Shown here: in pieces, positions 56,718 through 64,000 of the stretch
How positions within the stretch are numbered: position 1 is the first letter of the stretch
How the letters are laid out: the number at the start of each line of letters is the position of its first letter
NCBI GenBank assembly: GCA_001664005.1
Contig: CP016093.1
Location: 1,867,001-1,931,000, forward strand
Reading direction: 5' to 3'
DNA length: 64,000 nt
Source of the DNA: Rhizobiales bacterium NRL2
GTDB taxonomy: Bacteria > Pseudomonadota > Alphaproteobacteria > Minwuiales > Minwuiaceae
Program-made: the position numbers and the translations under genes
The notes under the pieces: generated by a model
Told to the model about the DNA's origin: nothing
Databases searched by the model: none
What the model saw: the letters and a program-made list of their open reading frames with translations, nothing else

Positions 56718-57830
56718 TCAGCTTTCGCTGCCGGTATCCGTATCGGCGTCGTCGATGTCGCCCTCGGCGACTTCGCCGTCATCGGTGGAGCCGTCATCGG
56801 TACCGTCATCGGCCACGTCGCCGTCATCGGTACCGTCATCGGCCACGTCGCCGTCGTCGGTTGAACCGTCATCGGTACCGTCGTCGGCCACGTCGCCATC
56901 GTCGGTCGAACCGTCGTCGCTGCCGTCGTCGGCCACGTCGCCATCGTCGGTCGAACCGTCGTCGGTGCCGTCATCGGCCACGTCGCCGTCGTCGCCGTCA
57001 TCGATTCCATCGTCGGCATCGTCGATACCGAGAAGATCGTTGACGGCCTCGGCGACGTCCTGATCGACATCCTTGTTGGCCGCCGCCTCGAGAGCCGCTT
57101 CCGCCTCGGCGCTGTCCTTGCCATTCTCGGCCACCGTGTCCGCATAGGCCTGGATCAGCCCGACGCGGGAGTTCGGTGCAGCATTGTCACGCGCGGTCTG
57201 GGAGGCGTGCGCGGCATTCAGCGCGCCCAGCTTGCCGGCGAGGTTGCCGCTTTCGTCAGCATCGTCGATCTCGCCGTCATCGAGATCGGCGTCCGCGCGG
57301 GCCGTGGCGCTCGTGTCGAGGCCTCGGCCTCTGCCCTGCCCCCGACCGTTCGTATCGCCTTCGACGTCTGCGCTTGCGCCGAGGCCACGGCCCGGGGCGT
57401 TTCCGCTCTGGCCGGGAGCCGTGCCGCTCAGACCGGGCGCCTCGGCGCTCTGGCCGGGCGCGCTGCCGCCATGACCCGGCGCGCTGCCGCTGTTGCCCGG
57501 GCCGCCATCGCCGGCATCAGCACTCGCGCCCGGACCGCCGCCGCCGGGACCACCACCGGGGCCGCCGCCGGGTCCACCGCCGGGACCGCCGCCGCCGGGA
57601 CCACCACCGGGGCCGCCGCCGGGACCGCCGCCGCCGGGACCGCCACCGGGGCCGCCGCCGCCGGGTCCGCCACCGGGGCCGCCGCCGCCGGGACCACCCT
57701 TGGCCAGGGCGGCCGGCAGTTCGAACGTCAGCTTCTTGCCGTCGATGCCGGCGTCCATCATCAGGGCGCCGCCAAAGGCGACGGCGCCGAGCGCCAGCAT
57801 GCTTGTCGTCTGTTTCAGCCGGTTGATCAT
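56718..57830 (-). CDS. Exported low-complexity protein with Gly-Pro and Asp-rich tandem repeats
   Basis: I do not recognise a family. From the ATG at 57830 this 370-residue protein has a signal-like N-terminus (TTSMLALGAVAFGGALMMDA). Then come a Gly-Pro block of GGGPGG units (about 45-100), a Ser/Ala/Pro/Gly block with APGxSG units (to about 150), a helical middle region without repeats (AHASQTARDNAAPNSRVGLI, about 205-270), and an Asp-rich C-terminal array of DDGSTDDGDVADDG-type units (about 280-360). The acidic tail could bind calcium. Both arrays are built from in-frame DNA repeats, so length may vary between strains. GGGAGG lies upstream of the ATG. Confidence 0.7.
   Translation of the reverse strand: MINRLKQTTSMLALGAVAFGGALMMDAGIDGKKLTFELPAALAKGGPGGGGPGGGPGGGGPGGGPGGGGPGGGPGGGPGGGGPGGGPGGGPGGGPGGGGPGASADAGDGGPGNSGSAPGHGGSAPGQSAEAPGLSGTAPGQSGNAPGRGLGASADVEGDTNGRGQGRGRGLDTSATARADADLDDGEIDDADESGNLAGKLGALNAAHASQTARDNAAPNSRVGLIQAYADTVAENGKDSAEAEAALEAAANKDVDQDVAEAVNDLLGIDDADDGIDDGDDGDVADDGTDDGSTDDGDVADDGSDDGSTDDGDVADDGTDDGSTDDGDVADDGTDDGDVADDGTDDGSTDDGEVAEGDIDDADTDTGSES
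56764..57000 (-). repeat. Asp-rich coding tandem repeats
   Basis: Units of about 36-45 bp built from GCCGTCATCGGT-like blocks and GGCCACGTC are repeated about five times with small changes. They encode the DDGSTDDGDVADDG array; all unit lengths are multiples of three. Confidence 0.8.
57530..57705 (-). repeat. Gly-Pro coding tandem repeats
   Basis: Short units such as GGGCCGCCGCCGGGACC, in steps of 12-15 bp, encode repeated GGPGGG. They are highly slippage-prone and difficult to assemble. Confidence 0.8.
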
Positions 57831-57999
57831 TTCCTGGAATCCTCCCGAGAGGTTGGATTTTCGGAACGCGGAAAGGCCCGGCGTTCCGTGTGGACGCGCA
57901 AGTGCCGCGCGCCCCTTCCATGAACAATCTAGTAGCTGCAACCGGCGGACGTTATGACCGGCTGGTGATCAAACTGTGACGCCGACAGGTCCGGTCCGG

Positions 58000-58788
58000 T
58001 CAGAACACCCAGTAGCCGCCGTCGATCAGGAAGCTCTCGGCGGTGTGGAAGCCGGAGGCCTCCGACATGATGTAGACGGCGATGCCGCCGAAGTCTTCCG
58101 GGCGGCCCCAGCGGCGCATGGGCATGCGCGGCATGACGTTGCCGTGAAACCGCGGATCGGCGAAGGCCTTTTCGGTCATCTCCGTCTCGATCCAGCCCGG
58201 CAGGATGGCGTTGGCGGTCACGCCATGGCGCGCGAACTCGATCGCCAGGGCGTTCATCATCGAGACGAGACCGCCCTTGGAGAAGGCATAGTGTTCATTG
58301 CGCGCCGGGCCGGACAGCGCGGCAAGGGAGGCGGTGCCGACCAGCCGGCCGAAGGGATCGCCGTTCTTCGAACGCTCGACCATGTGCCGCGTGGCGGCGC
58401 GGAAGGTGAAGAACGCGCCCTCCATGTTGACCGACATGACGTGGCGCCAATCCTCGATCGTCATCTCGGTGAAGGACGTCCCGCGCGCGGAGACGCCGGC
58501 ATTGGCGAAGCAGCCATCGACCCGGCCATGGGCCTCCAGCGTTTCGGCGAAGCGCCTGTCCACATCCTGCTCGTCGGCCACGTCGCAGACGAACGCCGTG
58601 TGCGTGCCGCCGGGCCCGGCGGCCTTCAGCCGTTCCAGCGCCTCGGCGTTCTTGGCCTCGTTGCGGCCCCAGATCGAGACATCGCCGCCGGCGGCCGCGA
58701 TGGCCTCGCCGAAGCCCAGACCGATGCCGCCATTGCCGCCGGTGATCAACGCCACCTTGCCCGTCAGATCGAACGGCTGGTACGCCAT
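58000..58788 (-). CDS. Short-chain dehydrogenase/reductase
   Basis: A 262-residue classical SDR. The cofactor motif is ITGGNGGIGLGFGEAI (15-30), followed by FANAGVS (NAG motif), the catalytic Ser in GTASLAALSG and Tyr-x3-Lys in HYAFSKGG, and PGWIETEM after the active site. Arg/Asn in WGRNEAKN after strand 2 suggest NADP preference. The substrate is unknown, probably a secondary alcohol or 3-oxoacyl derivative. The ATG has GGAGGGAAG upstream. It lies on the same strand as the low-complexity gene, 169 bp away. Confidence 0.92.
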   Translation of the reverse strand: MAYQPFDLTGKVALITGGNGGIGLGFGEAIAAAGGDVSIWGRNEAKNAEALERLKAAGPGGTHTAFVCDVADEQDVDRRFAETLEAHGRVDGCFANAGVSARGTSFTEMTIEDWRHVMSVNMEGAFFTFRAATRHMVERSKNGDPFGRLVGTASLAALSGPARNEHYAFSKGGLVSMMNALAIEFARHGVTANAILPGWIETEMTEKAFADPRFHGNVMPRMPMRRWGRPEDFGGIAVYIMSEASGFHTAESFLIDGGYWVF

Positions 58789-58892
58789 GTCGCTTCCCTC
58801 CCCGATATCGTTTGCTCGCCGCGCCCGCCGCGGCCCTCGGGAAGGTCGGATAGCAGATAACGCGCCTCTCGCGCCATCCGCTCCGTGCGGGA

Positions 58893-60323
58893 TCAGTTGA
58901 TCAGCAGATCGAAGTTCTCCGGCGCTTCGTCGATCACCGCCGGGCCGTTCTCCGTCACCCGCAGGATCGAGAGCTGACGGTCGGTGGTGTTGTCCGGCCC
59001 GATCCGGAATGCGCCCAGATAGGCGCGGAAGCCGTCCGGGTTGTGCAGCCGGTCTGCCGAGAACGGGTTCTGGCCGGGCTGGGCCGTGCGCACCAGATCG
59101 GCCGTCATCGCCACGGCGCCATAGGCGAGTGCTGCGATATCCAGTGGCGTTTCGCCGTACTCCGAGCGGTAGCGGTCGCTGAAGGCGTTGATCAGTTTCG
59201 GATCCGGGTGGGGGAACCAGGCGCCGATCAGCGTCGGCTCCGTCTCCAGGCCGTCACCGTACCAGCTGCTCATGCCCAGATAGCGCACCGTTTCCGGATC
59301 GATGTCGTAATAGGCCAGCAGCGGCGCCATGGTCTGCAACCGGCTGCGCGGCTCGGCGATCAGCACGGCGTCGAACGGCGGGTCGCCGAAGGTGTCCAGG
59401 TTTTCCAGCCGCCGCAGCGCCTGCTTCGAGATATCGTCACCGCGGTTCTTGAGCCGGGCGCGCTCTCGTTTCAGGGCGGCTGCGCGCGCGTCGTAATCGG
59501 CGAAGGATCTGGCGGCGTTCAGCAGACGGTCGTCGCTCGCCTGCGCGCCGGCGGGATAGAAGTAGATCCGTTCGGCGGCGGCGCCTGCGTCGATGGCTGC
59601 CTCGCGCAGGTTCTCGGCCACCACCCGGCCGTAGTTGGAATCCGGCAGCAGGGCGCCGAACCGCGAATAGCCGTTGCGCGCGGCGAAGCCGACGATGCGC
59701 CTTATCTCCGTCTCGGGGGTCAGACCGAGGATCAATGTGCCGTCCGAGGCTTTGGAGGCGTCGTTGGAAAAGGCCAGCACCTTGATGCGGTTGCGGGCGG
59801 CGATGTCGCGCACCAGGGGTACGTGATCGCCGAACAGGGGGCCCAGAATGATATGTGCGCCTTCGGCAACCGCGGCTTCGGCGGCGGTCCGGGCGCCCAG
59901 CGGCGTCGATTCCGTGTCCTTGGGCATCAGCATCAACCGATCAGCGCCCTGGTCGAAGACGGCCATCTGCGCCGCCTTCAGCATCATCTGGCCGACAGTG
60001 CCGGCGCGGCCGCTGAGCGGCGCCAGCAACGCCACTCGCACCGGCTGACCGGATCCGACCAGTTCCCGCATGCGGGGGTCGCTGGCGGCGGCGGTCTCGA
60101 AGTCGTTCAGGGAGTCGCTCGCCAGACCGCCGGGCAGGGCCGGCTTGTCAGGTTCGGTCGAAGGCGCAGGCCGCGGGTCGGGTGTGGTCGCCACTTCGGG
60201 CGTCGCCGTGGTAGGTTCTTCCCGCTGCGCCTGCTCGCATCCGGCGGCGGCGAAGGCGACGAGAACAAGCGCGCATACGCGGCGGCGGTAGGGGATCGAA
60301 AATCGTCTCATCAGGGCACCCAT
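58893..60323 (-). CDS. Penicillin-binding-protein activator-like lipoprotein (LpoA family)
   Basis: A 476-residue lipoprotein from the ATG at 60323 (a Met at 60311 is an alternative). The signal ends LVAFAAAGC with Cys29. After a Thr/Pro-rich linker comes a periplasmic-binding-protein fold (Peripla_BP_6): VRVALLAPLSGRAGTVGQMM, HIILGPLFGDHVPLVRDIA, and GYSRFGALLPDSNYGRVVAE. Its position divergent from rsmI and yraN is the usual alphaproteobacterial arrangement for this family. E. coli LpoA activates PBP1A from the outer membrane; whether this homologue does the same is inference. Confidence 0.85.
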   Translation of the reverse strand: MGALMRRFSIPYRRRVCALVLVAFAAAGCEQAQREEPTTATPEVATTPDPRPAPSTEPDKPALPGGLASDSLNDFETAAASDPRMRELVGSGQPVRVALLAPLSGRAGTVGQMMLKAAQMAVFDQGADRLMLMPKDTESTPLGARTAAEAAVAEGAHIILGPLFGDHVPLVRDIAARNRIKVLAFSNDASKASDGTLILGLTPETEIRRIVGFAARNGYSRFGALLPDSNYGRVVAENLREAAIDAGAAAERIYFYPAGAQASDDRLLNAARSFADYDARAAALKRERARLKNRGDDISKQALRRLENLDTFGDPPFDAVLIAEPRSRLQTMAPLLAYYDIDPETVRYLGMSSWYGDGLETEPTLIGAWFPHPDPKLINAFSDRYRSEYGETPLDIAALAYGAVAMTADLVRTAQPGQNPFSADRLHNPDGFRAYLGAFRIGPDNTTDRQLSILRVTENGPAVIDEAPENFDLLIN

Positions 60324-60370
60324 CTTCTTCTTGTACCGAGCCTGCCGAAACCGATCCGCGACGCCCGAAG

Positions 60371-61210
60371 CCCGGAAGCGGACTCTACGTCGTCGCCACG
60401 CCGATCGGCAATCTCGGGGACATCTCCGAACGCGCCAGAGAGATCCTCGCGAGCGCCGATCTCGTCCTGGCGGAGGACCGGCGGATGGCGGCCAGACTTC
60501 TCCAACACATAGGCGCGCGGACCACAGTCGCCAATTACCACGAGCACAATGCGGCCAGAGCAAGGCCGGACATCCTGCGCCGCCTCGCCGAAGGTCAGGT
60601 GATCGCGCTGACCAGCGACGCCGGGACGCCACTGATCTCCGATCCCGGTTACAGGCTCGTCGACGAGGCGCTGGAGGCCGGCGTGCCGGTCCGGGCCGTC
60701 CCCGGCCCCTCCGCGGTGATCGCGGCTCTGTCGGTTTCGGGCCTGCCCACGGATCGGTTCATGTTCGTCGGATTTCCGCCGCCGAAGCAGGCGGCGCGGC
60801 GCAGCTTCCTGGCGGAGGTCGCCGGCATTGCCGCGACATTGGTGCTCTATGAATCGCCGCGCCGGCTGCCGGACTGCCTGCGTGACATGGCCGCGGTCCT
60901 GGGCGACCGGCCGGCGGCCGTGGCGCGGGAACTGACGAAGCTGCACGAGGAAGTGCGCCGGGGAGGACTGCCGGACCTGGCGGACCACTACGCCGCCGAG
61001 GGCCCGCCGAAGGGCGAGATCGTCATCATCGTCGGCCCCCCGGCGGCGGCGGAAACCGACTGGGCGGCGATCGACCGGGAACTCGCCGACAGGCTGACGC
61101 GGGAGAGCCTGCGCGACGCCGTCGACGCGGTCGCGGCCGGAAGCGGCGCCCCCCGCAAGGCGGTCTACCGCCGGGCGCTGGCGCTGAAGGACGGCGATGG
61201 CGGCGCGTAG
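60371..61210 (+). CDS. rsmI: 16S rRNA (cytidine-1402-2'-O)-methyltransferase RsmI
   Basis: The SAM-dependent tetrapyrrole-methylase-fold enzyme that 2'-O-methylates C1402 of 16S rRNA. The full N-terminus is readable: GLYVVATPIGNLGDISERAR from 60380, then VLAEDRRMAARLLQHIG, SDAGTPLISDPGYRLV, VPGPSAVIAALSVSGLPTDR and the C-terminal GPPKGEIVIIVGPP. The coding frame is open from 60215, but it contains no ATG, GTG or TTG before 60485, which lies well inside the conserved domain. The only start-like codon between the divergent gene and the conserved region, TTG at 60331, is in another frame. The left coordinate given is therefore approximate. Either a rare start codon, a frameshift or a sequence error is involved. 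Confidence 0.88.
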   Translation, partial: PGSGLYVVATPIGNLGDISERAREILASADLVLAEDRRMAARLLQHIGARTTVANYHEHNAARARPDILRRLAEGQVIALTSDAGTPLISDPGYRLVDEALEAGVPVRAVPGPSAVIAALSVSGLPTDRFMFVGFPPPKQAARRSFLAEVAGIAATLVLYESPRRLPDCLRDMAAVLGDRPAAVARELTKLHEEVRRGGLPDLADHYAAEGPPKGEIVIIVGPPAAAETDWAAIDRELADRLTRESLRDAVDAVAAGSGAPRKAVYRRALALKDGDGGA

Positions 61211-61571
61211 CCGGGCGGACCGGCGTGCCGCCGAGCGCGCCGGACATCGCGCCGAATGGCTGGCGGGGCTGTGGCTGCGGCTGAAGGGCTTCCGCGTGCT
61301 GGCGCGCAATGTGCGCACGCCCCATGGCGAGATCGACCTGGTTGCGCGCCGTGGCAAGATCGTGACCTTCGTCGAGGTCAAGCGCCGCGACGACGAGGAT
61401 GACGCCCGTCGTGCGGTGACCACCCGCCAGCGCGACAGGATTGTCCGCGCAGCCCGCCATCTGGTGGATTCCGGGCGTTTAGGAGCCGATGTCGAGGGCT
61501 TCCGCTTCGACGTGGTGATCGTGCGCCGCGGACGCCTGCCGCTGCATATTCCCGATGCCTGGCGACCCTGA
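61197..61571 (+). CDS. yraN: YraN/UPF0102-family endonuclease-like protein
   Basis: A 124-residue protein of the UPF0102 family. The restriction-endonuclease-like core is visible: GHRAEWLAGLWLRLKGFRVL, then GEIDLVARRGKIVTFVEVKR with Asp, Glu and Lys in the PD-(D/E)xK arrangement, then ARHLVDS and FRFDVVIV. The cellular role is unclear. It overlaps rsmI by 14 bp, the usual neighbour order, so they are co-translated. The ATG at 61197 fits the family length. Confidence 0.93.
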   Translation: MAARSRADRRAAERAGHRAEWLAGLWLRLKGFRVLARNVRTPHGEIDLVARRGKIVTFVEVKRRDDEDDARRAVTTRQRDRIVRAARHLVDSGRLGADVEGFRFDVVIVRRGRLPLHIPDAWRP

Positions 61572-61637
61572 GGCGCGCGACGCATGCCGGATGCGCTAGA
61601 ATGCGCGGGTGATTCGCTTCCATCAGGAGCCACGGCA

Positions 61638-62249
61638 ATGAGCAGAATACCCTTGTCGAATTTCGCCGCCGCCGCCGCGATGGCCGCCGGAATTGCGGCC
61701 GCCCTGGGCGGCTGCACGGGCGCGGTGCTCGGCGGCGGGGCCGCCGCCGGGATCGGCGTGGCGCAGGAGCGCTCGTTCGGCGACGCGATCGACGACACCA
61801 CCATCGCCACGAAACTGTCTGCGGCACTGCTCGACGACAGCTTCAGACTGTTCCGCGACGTCGATCTGGAAGTGGTCGAGGGCCGCGTCCTGCTGACCGG
61901 CAAGGTGCCGGAAATGAAGGACAGGCTGCGCGCCGAGGAACTGGCCTGGAAGGTCAAGGGCGTGAATGAGGTGGCCAACGCCATCCAGGTCACCTCGGAG
62001 GGCGGCATCGGCTCCTACGCCCGCGATGTCCGCATCTCCAACGAATTGCGTCTGGCCATTCTGGGCGATTCCAAGATCCTGGGAATCAACTACTCGATCG
62101 AGACCGTCGGCGGCGTGGTCTATCTCATCGGCATCGCCCAGAGCGAGGAGGAACTGGACCGCGTGATCCAGCACGCCCGTTCGATCAAGGGCGTCAAGAA
62201 GGTCGAGAGTTATGTGCGCCTTAAGGACGATCCGCGGCGGACAAGCTGA
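61638..62249 (+). CDS. BON-domain lipoprotein
   Basis: A 203-residue lipoprotein: the signal ends AAALGGC with Cys26. A Gly-rich stretch and two BON domains follow (about 50-120, with DVDLEVVEGRVLLTGKVPEM; about 125-195, with YSIETVGGVVYLIGIAQSEE). BON proteins of the OsmY/DolP type bind phospholipid and protect the envelope under stress. The ATG at 61638 has AGGAG ten bases before it. It follows yraN at 66 bp, the place DolP (YraP) often occupies relative to rsmI and yraN. Confidence 0.88.
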   Translation: MSRIPLSNFAAAAAMAAGIAAALGGCTGAVLGGGAAAGIGVAQERSFGDAIDDTTIATKLSAALLDDSFRLFRDVDLEVVEGRVLLTGKVPEMKDRLRAEELAWKVKGVNEVANAIQVTSEGGIGSYARDVRISNELRLAILGDSKILGINYSIETVGGVVYLIGIAQSEEELDRVIQHARSIKGVKKVESYVRLKDDPRRTS

Positions 62250-62262
62250 CGGGGCGCCCGGG

Positions 62263-63057
62263 ATGGACTGGCGCGGCGAACTGAGCGAACAGGGCCGGCG
62301 GGACAACGATGCCCTGGACATCGCCGGCACGTTGCTCGCCCTCTCCGCGGCGGACGATCCGGCGCGCGATCTGACGCCGGCGCGGGACGAACTGGCGGCG
62401 CTGGCCGAACCGCTGGCGGCGCAGGCCTCGGCCTCCGCTCTTGCCGACCGGATCGCCCGCGGCCACGGTTATCGCGGCGACGCCGAGACCTATGACGACA
62501 TGCGCAACGCCGACATCGCCGAGGTGGTGCGCCGGCGCAGGGGGCTGCCCGTCGCGCTGGGGCTGCTCTACATGCATTGCGGCCGCGCCCAGGGCTGGTC
62601 GATCGCCGGCCTCAACTTCCCCGGCCACTTCCTGCTCCGGCTTCAGGGCGGGGAGAAGCCCGAACTCATCGATCCCTTCAACGCCGGCAACACCATCACT
62701 CCGGCGGAAATGAGCGCCATGCTCCAGCGAATGAACGGGGCCGGTGCAAGATTGCAGCCCGGCCACATGGCCGCGGTTCCGGTGCGGCACGTGCTGATGC
62801 GGCTGCAGAACAACATCAAGATCCGGGCCCTGCAGGCCGGCGACACGGACAGGGCGGTGGCGGTGCTGGAGCGGGTCAGCCTGTTCGCGCCGGCGGAGGC
62901 GGCTGTCTGGCTTGAATGGGCGGGGATCGAGAGCGGGCGGGGCAACATGCGCCGCGCGCTGGCCCTGCTCGACCGGGGCGCGGAGCACGCCGCCGACGAG
63001 GTCTCCAAACTCGCCATCGCCGACGCCCGGCAGGCACTGGGCCGGCGTCTCAACTGA
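62263..63057 (+). CDS. SirB1-family transglutaminase-like/TPR protein
   Basis: A 264-residue protein of the SirB1 (Transglut_core2 plus TPR) family. Diagnostic segments are RRRRGLPVALGLLYMHCGRA (about 90-110), WSIAGLNFPGHFLLRLQGGE and ELIDPFNAG; the C-terminal part is a TPR pair (RALQAGDTDRAVAVLERVSL, then GNMRRALALLDRGAEH). The family is widespread with no settled activity. The ATG at 62263 lies 13 bp after the BON gene, so the two are probably in one transcript with rsmI and yraN. Confidence 0.87.
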   Translation: MDWRGELSEQGRRDNDALDIAGTLLALSAADDPARDLTPARDELAALAEPLAAQASASALADRIARGHGYRGDAETYDDMRNADIAEVVRRRRGLPVALGLLYMHCGRAQGWSIAGLNFPGHFLLRLQGGEKPELIDPFNAGNTITPAEMSAMLQRMNGAGARLQPGHMAAVPVRHVLMRLQNNIKIRALQAGDTDRAVAVLERVSLFAPAEAAVWLEWAGIESGRGNMRRALALLDRGAEHAADEVSKLAIADARQALGRRLN

Positions 63058-63068
63058 GCGGTTCAGCA

Positions 63069-64000
63069 TCACCCGGCGTCGCTGGAGAACATGATTGCGG
63101 CGAGCCGTTTCCGCGCGAAGGCAGAGGCGCCGAGCAGCCGGATCAGACCGTCTCGTACGGCCTTCGTCAGCGGTCCCGAGGCGGTAACGAGCCGGAACCC
63201 CCTGTCGGCGGCGCGCATGACACCCTTTGCCGCTTCCAGCCGGCGGCGCTGATAGCCGTCCAGGTCGCCTTCGGAGACGGCGCGCGCGAAATCGAAGGCG
63301 TCGTCGATGCCCAGGTTCATGCCCATGCCGCCGACCGGCGAATGAACGTGGGCGGCGTCGCCCGCCAGCCAGACGCGGCCGTGGCCGAAACAGTCGACGC
63401 GGCGCTCGCTGAGCCCGAAGCTGTTGCGCCAGCTCACCGTGCCGAGCGCCATTTCGCGGCGCACTCTCGCGTCCAGGTCGGGATGGTTGCCAATGGCGCG
63501 GAAGCGGCCGTCACCCAGGGTGATCATGAACATCGCCAGGCTCGGGTCGTCCAGAAAGGCTGCGGCCTGGCAGTCGGGCCAGGGCCAGTCCACTTCGGCG
63601 TCGAGCAGCGACCAGTCGCCTTCATAGGGCACGCCTTCGAATTCGACGCCCAGGCTTCGGCGGGTAATGCTATGCGCCCCGTCGGCGCCCAGAACACGGT
63701 CGGCCTCGAAGATCTGCCCGTCATCGGTCGCGACCGACGCGATGCCGTCGTTCTGCCGGACCTCCGCGGCTTCGGTGCACCAGAGAATCTCGATACCGCG
63801 CGCCTCGGCCAGTCCGGCGAGGATCGCTTCGGTGCGGCTCTGGGGCAGTGCGACCATGGTCGGCGGCGGCGCGGCCGGTTGCGGGATATCGAGCGTGGTG
63901 AGCGCGCGGCCATTGCGGAAGAATCCGACGCGTTGCAGCGGGGTCGCCGCGTCCAGGATCGGCAGTGCCGCCCCGACCGTATCGAGATGAAGCAGGCTGC
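63069..64000 (-). CDS. FAD-dependent monooxygenase (FAD_binding_3), partial
   Basis: The C-terminal ~310 codons of a flavoprotein hydroxylase whose start is beyond the right edge. The frame is continuous through 64000: SLLHLDTVGAALPILDAATP continues into VALPQSRTEAILAGLAEARG. The FAD-binding DG motif is VLGADGAHSITRRSLG, and the second FAD motif is VWLAGDAAHVHSPVGGMGMN. This is the PHBH/UbiH-like class that hydroxylates an aromatic or related ring with NAD(P)H. It converges with the SirB1-like gene. The substrate is unknown. Confidence 0.9.
   Translation of the reverse strand, partial: SLLHLDTVGAALPILDAATPLQRVGFFRNGRALTTLDIPQPAAPPPTMVALPQSRTEAILAGLAEARGIEILWCTEAAEVRQNDGIASVATDDGQIFEADRVLGADGAHSITRRSLGVEFEGVPYEGDWSLLDAEVDWPWPDCQAAAFLDDPSLAMFMITLGDGRFRAIGNHPDLDARVRREMALGTVSWRNSFGLSERRVDCFGHGRVWLAGDAAHVHSPVGGMGMNLGIDDAFDFARAVSEGDLDGYQRRRLEAAKGVMRAADRGFRLVTASGPLTKAVRDGLIRLLGASAFARKRLAAIMFSSDAG

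Noticed and set aside
57493-57957. Proline-rich protein on the plus strand
   Set aside because: It is the complement of the Gly-Pro array of the minus-strand gene; the minus frame has a signal peptide and ribosome site.

Overview
The window is GC-rich, densely coding DNA from a chromosome that looks alphaproteobacterial, probably a Rhodospirillales-like or related free-living heterotroph. Evidence: strong GC3 bias; the order penicillin-binding-protein activator / rsmI / yraN / BON lipoprotein near the right end; many CoA-linked enzymes (family III CoA-transferase, two acyl-CoA dehydrogenases, acyl-CoA ligase, MaoC dehydratases); and an R. sphaeroides-like KaiC with a coiled-coil tail. No rRNA, tRNA or CRISPR array was seen. 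Both edges cut a gene: a CoA-transferase at the left and an FAD monooxygenase at the right, both on the minus strand.

Layout. 1-3.4 kb: CoA-transferase, DMT exporter, D-2-hydroxyacid dehydrogenase. 3.5-8.9 kb: a catabolic operon of alpha/beta hydrolase and the three subunits of a molybdenum hydroxylase (CO-dehydrogenase-like, form II type), divergent from a GntR/FCD regulator with a perfect dyad over its own predicted promoter. 9-18.9 kb: a signalling island with two hybrid histidine kinases, two single-domain response regulators facing each other, KaiB, a double-domain KaiC and a degenerate EAL-like protein. Five genes (EAL-like > kaiC > kaiB > kinase > receiver) run on the minus strand, with overlaps between kaiC, kaiB and the kinase. 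19.2-19.5 kb: an intergenic cluster of TCCCTG repeats before a BaeRF-type protein.

20.8-31.7 kb: a surface-polysaccharide locus (TPR-glycosyltransferase fusion, asparagine synthetase-like amidotransferase, TPR remnant, UDP-sugar dehydrogenase, nucleotide-sugar epimerase). It is broken by an IS3/IS407-type element that has a truncated gene on each side and no target duplication. 31.7-42.1 kb: membrane-anchored repeat protein, a 1726-residue RTX protein with a matrixin-like zinc protease domain, Gfo/Idh oxidoreductase, histidine phosphatase, beta-carbonic anhydrase, a TIGR03084-like protein and a split MaoC dehydratase pair.

42.4-52.2 kb: a flotillin-like protein, then a urea/short-chain-amide-type ABC transporter. 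Its last ATPase is fused in frame to an amidase, and an acyl-CoA synthetase follows 4 bp later; import and hydrolysis of an amide appear physically coupled. 52.2-58.8 kb: DUF1353 protein, a heterodimer-type acyl-CoA dehydrogenase pair, a Sel1/peptidoglycan-binding lipoprotein, a secreted low-complexity Gly-Pro/Asp-repeat protein and an SDR. 58.9-64 kb: LpoA-like lipoprotein, rsmI (no recognisable start codon), yraN, BON lipoprotein, SirB1-like protein and a partial FAD monooxygenase.

The two strongest candidates for something new are the Kai-centred signalling operon with an EAL-like pseudoenzyme, and the ABC ATPase-amidase fusion that has a strong internal ribosome binding site at the domain boundary.
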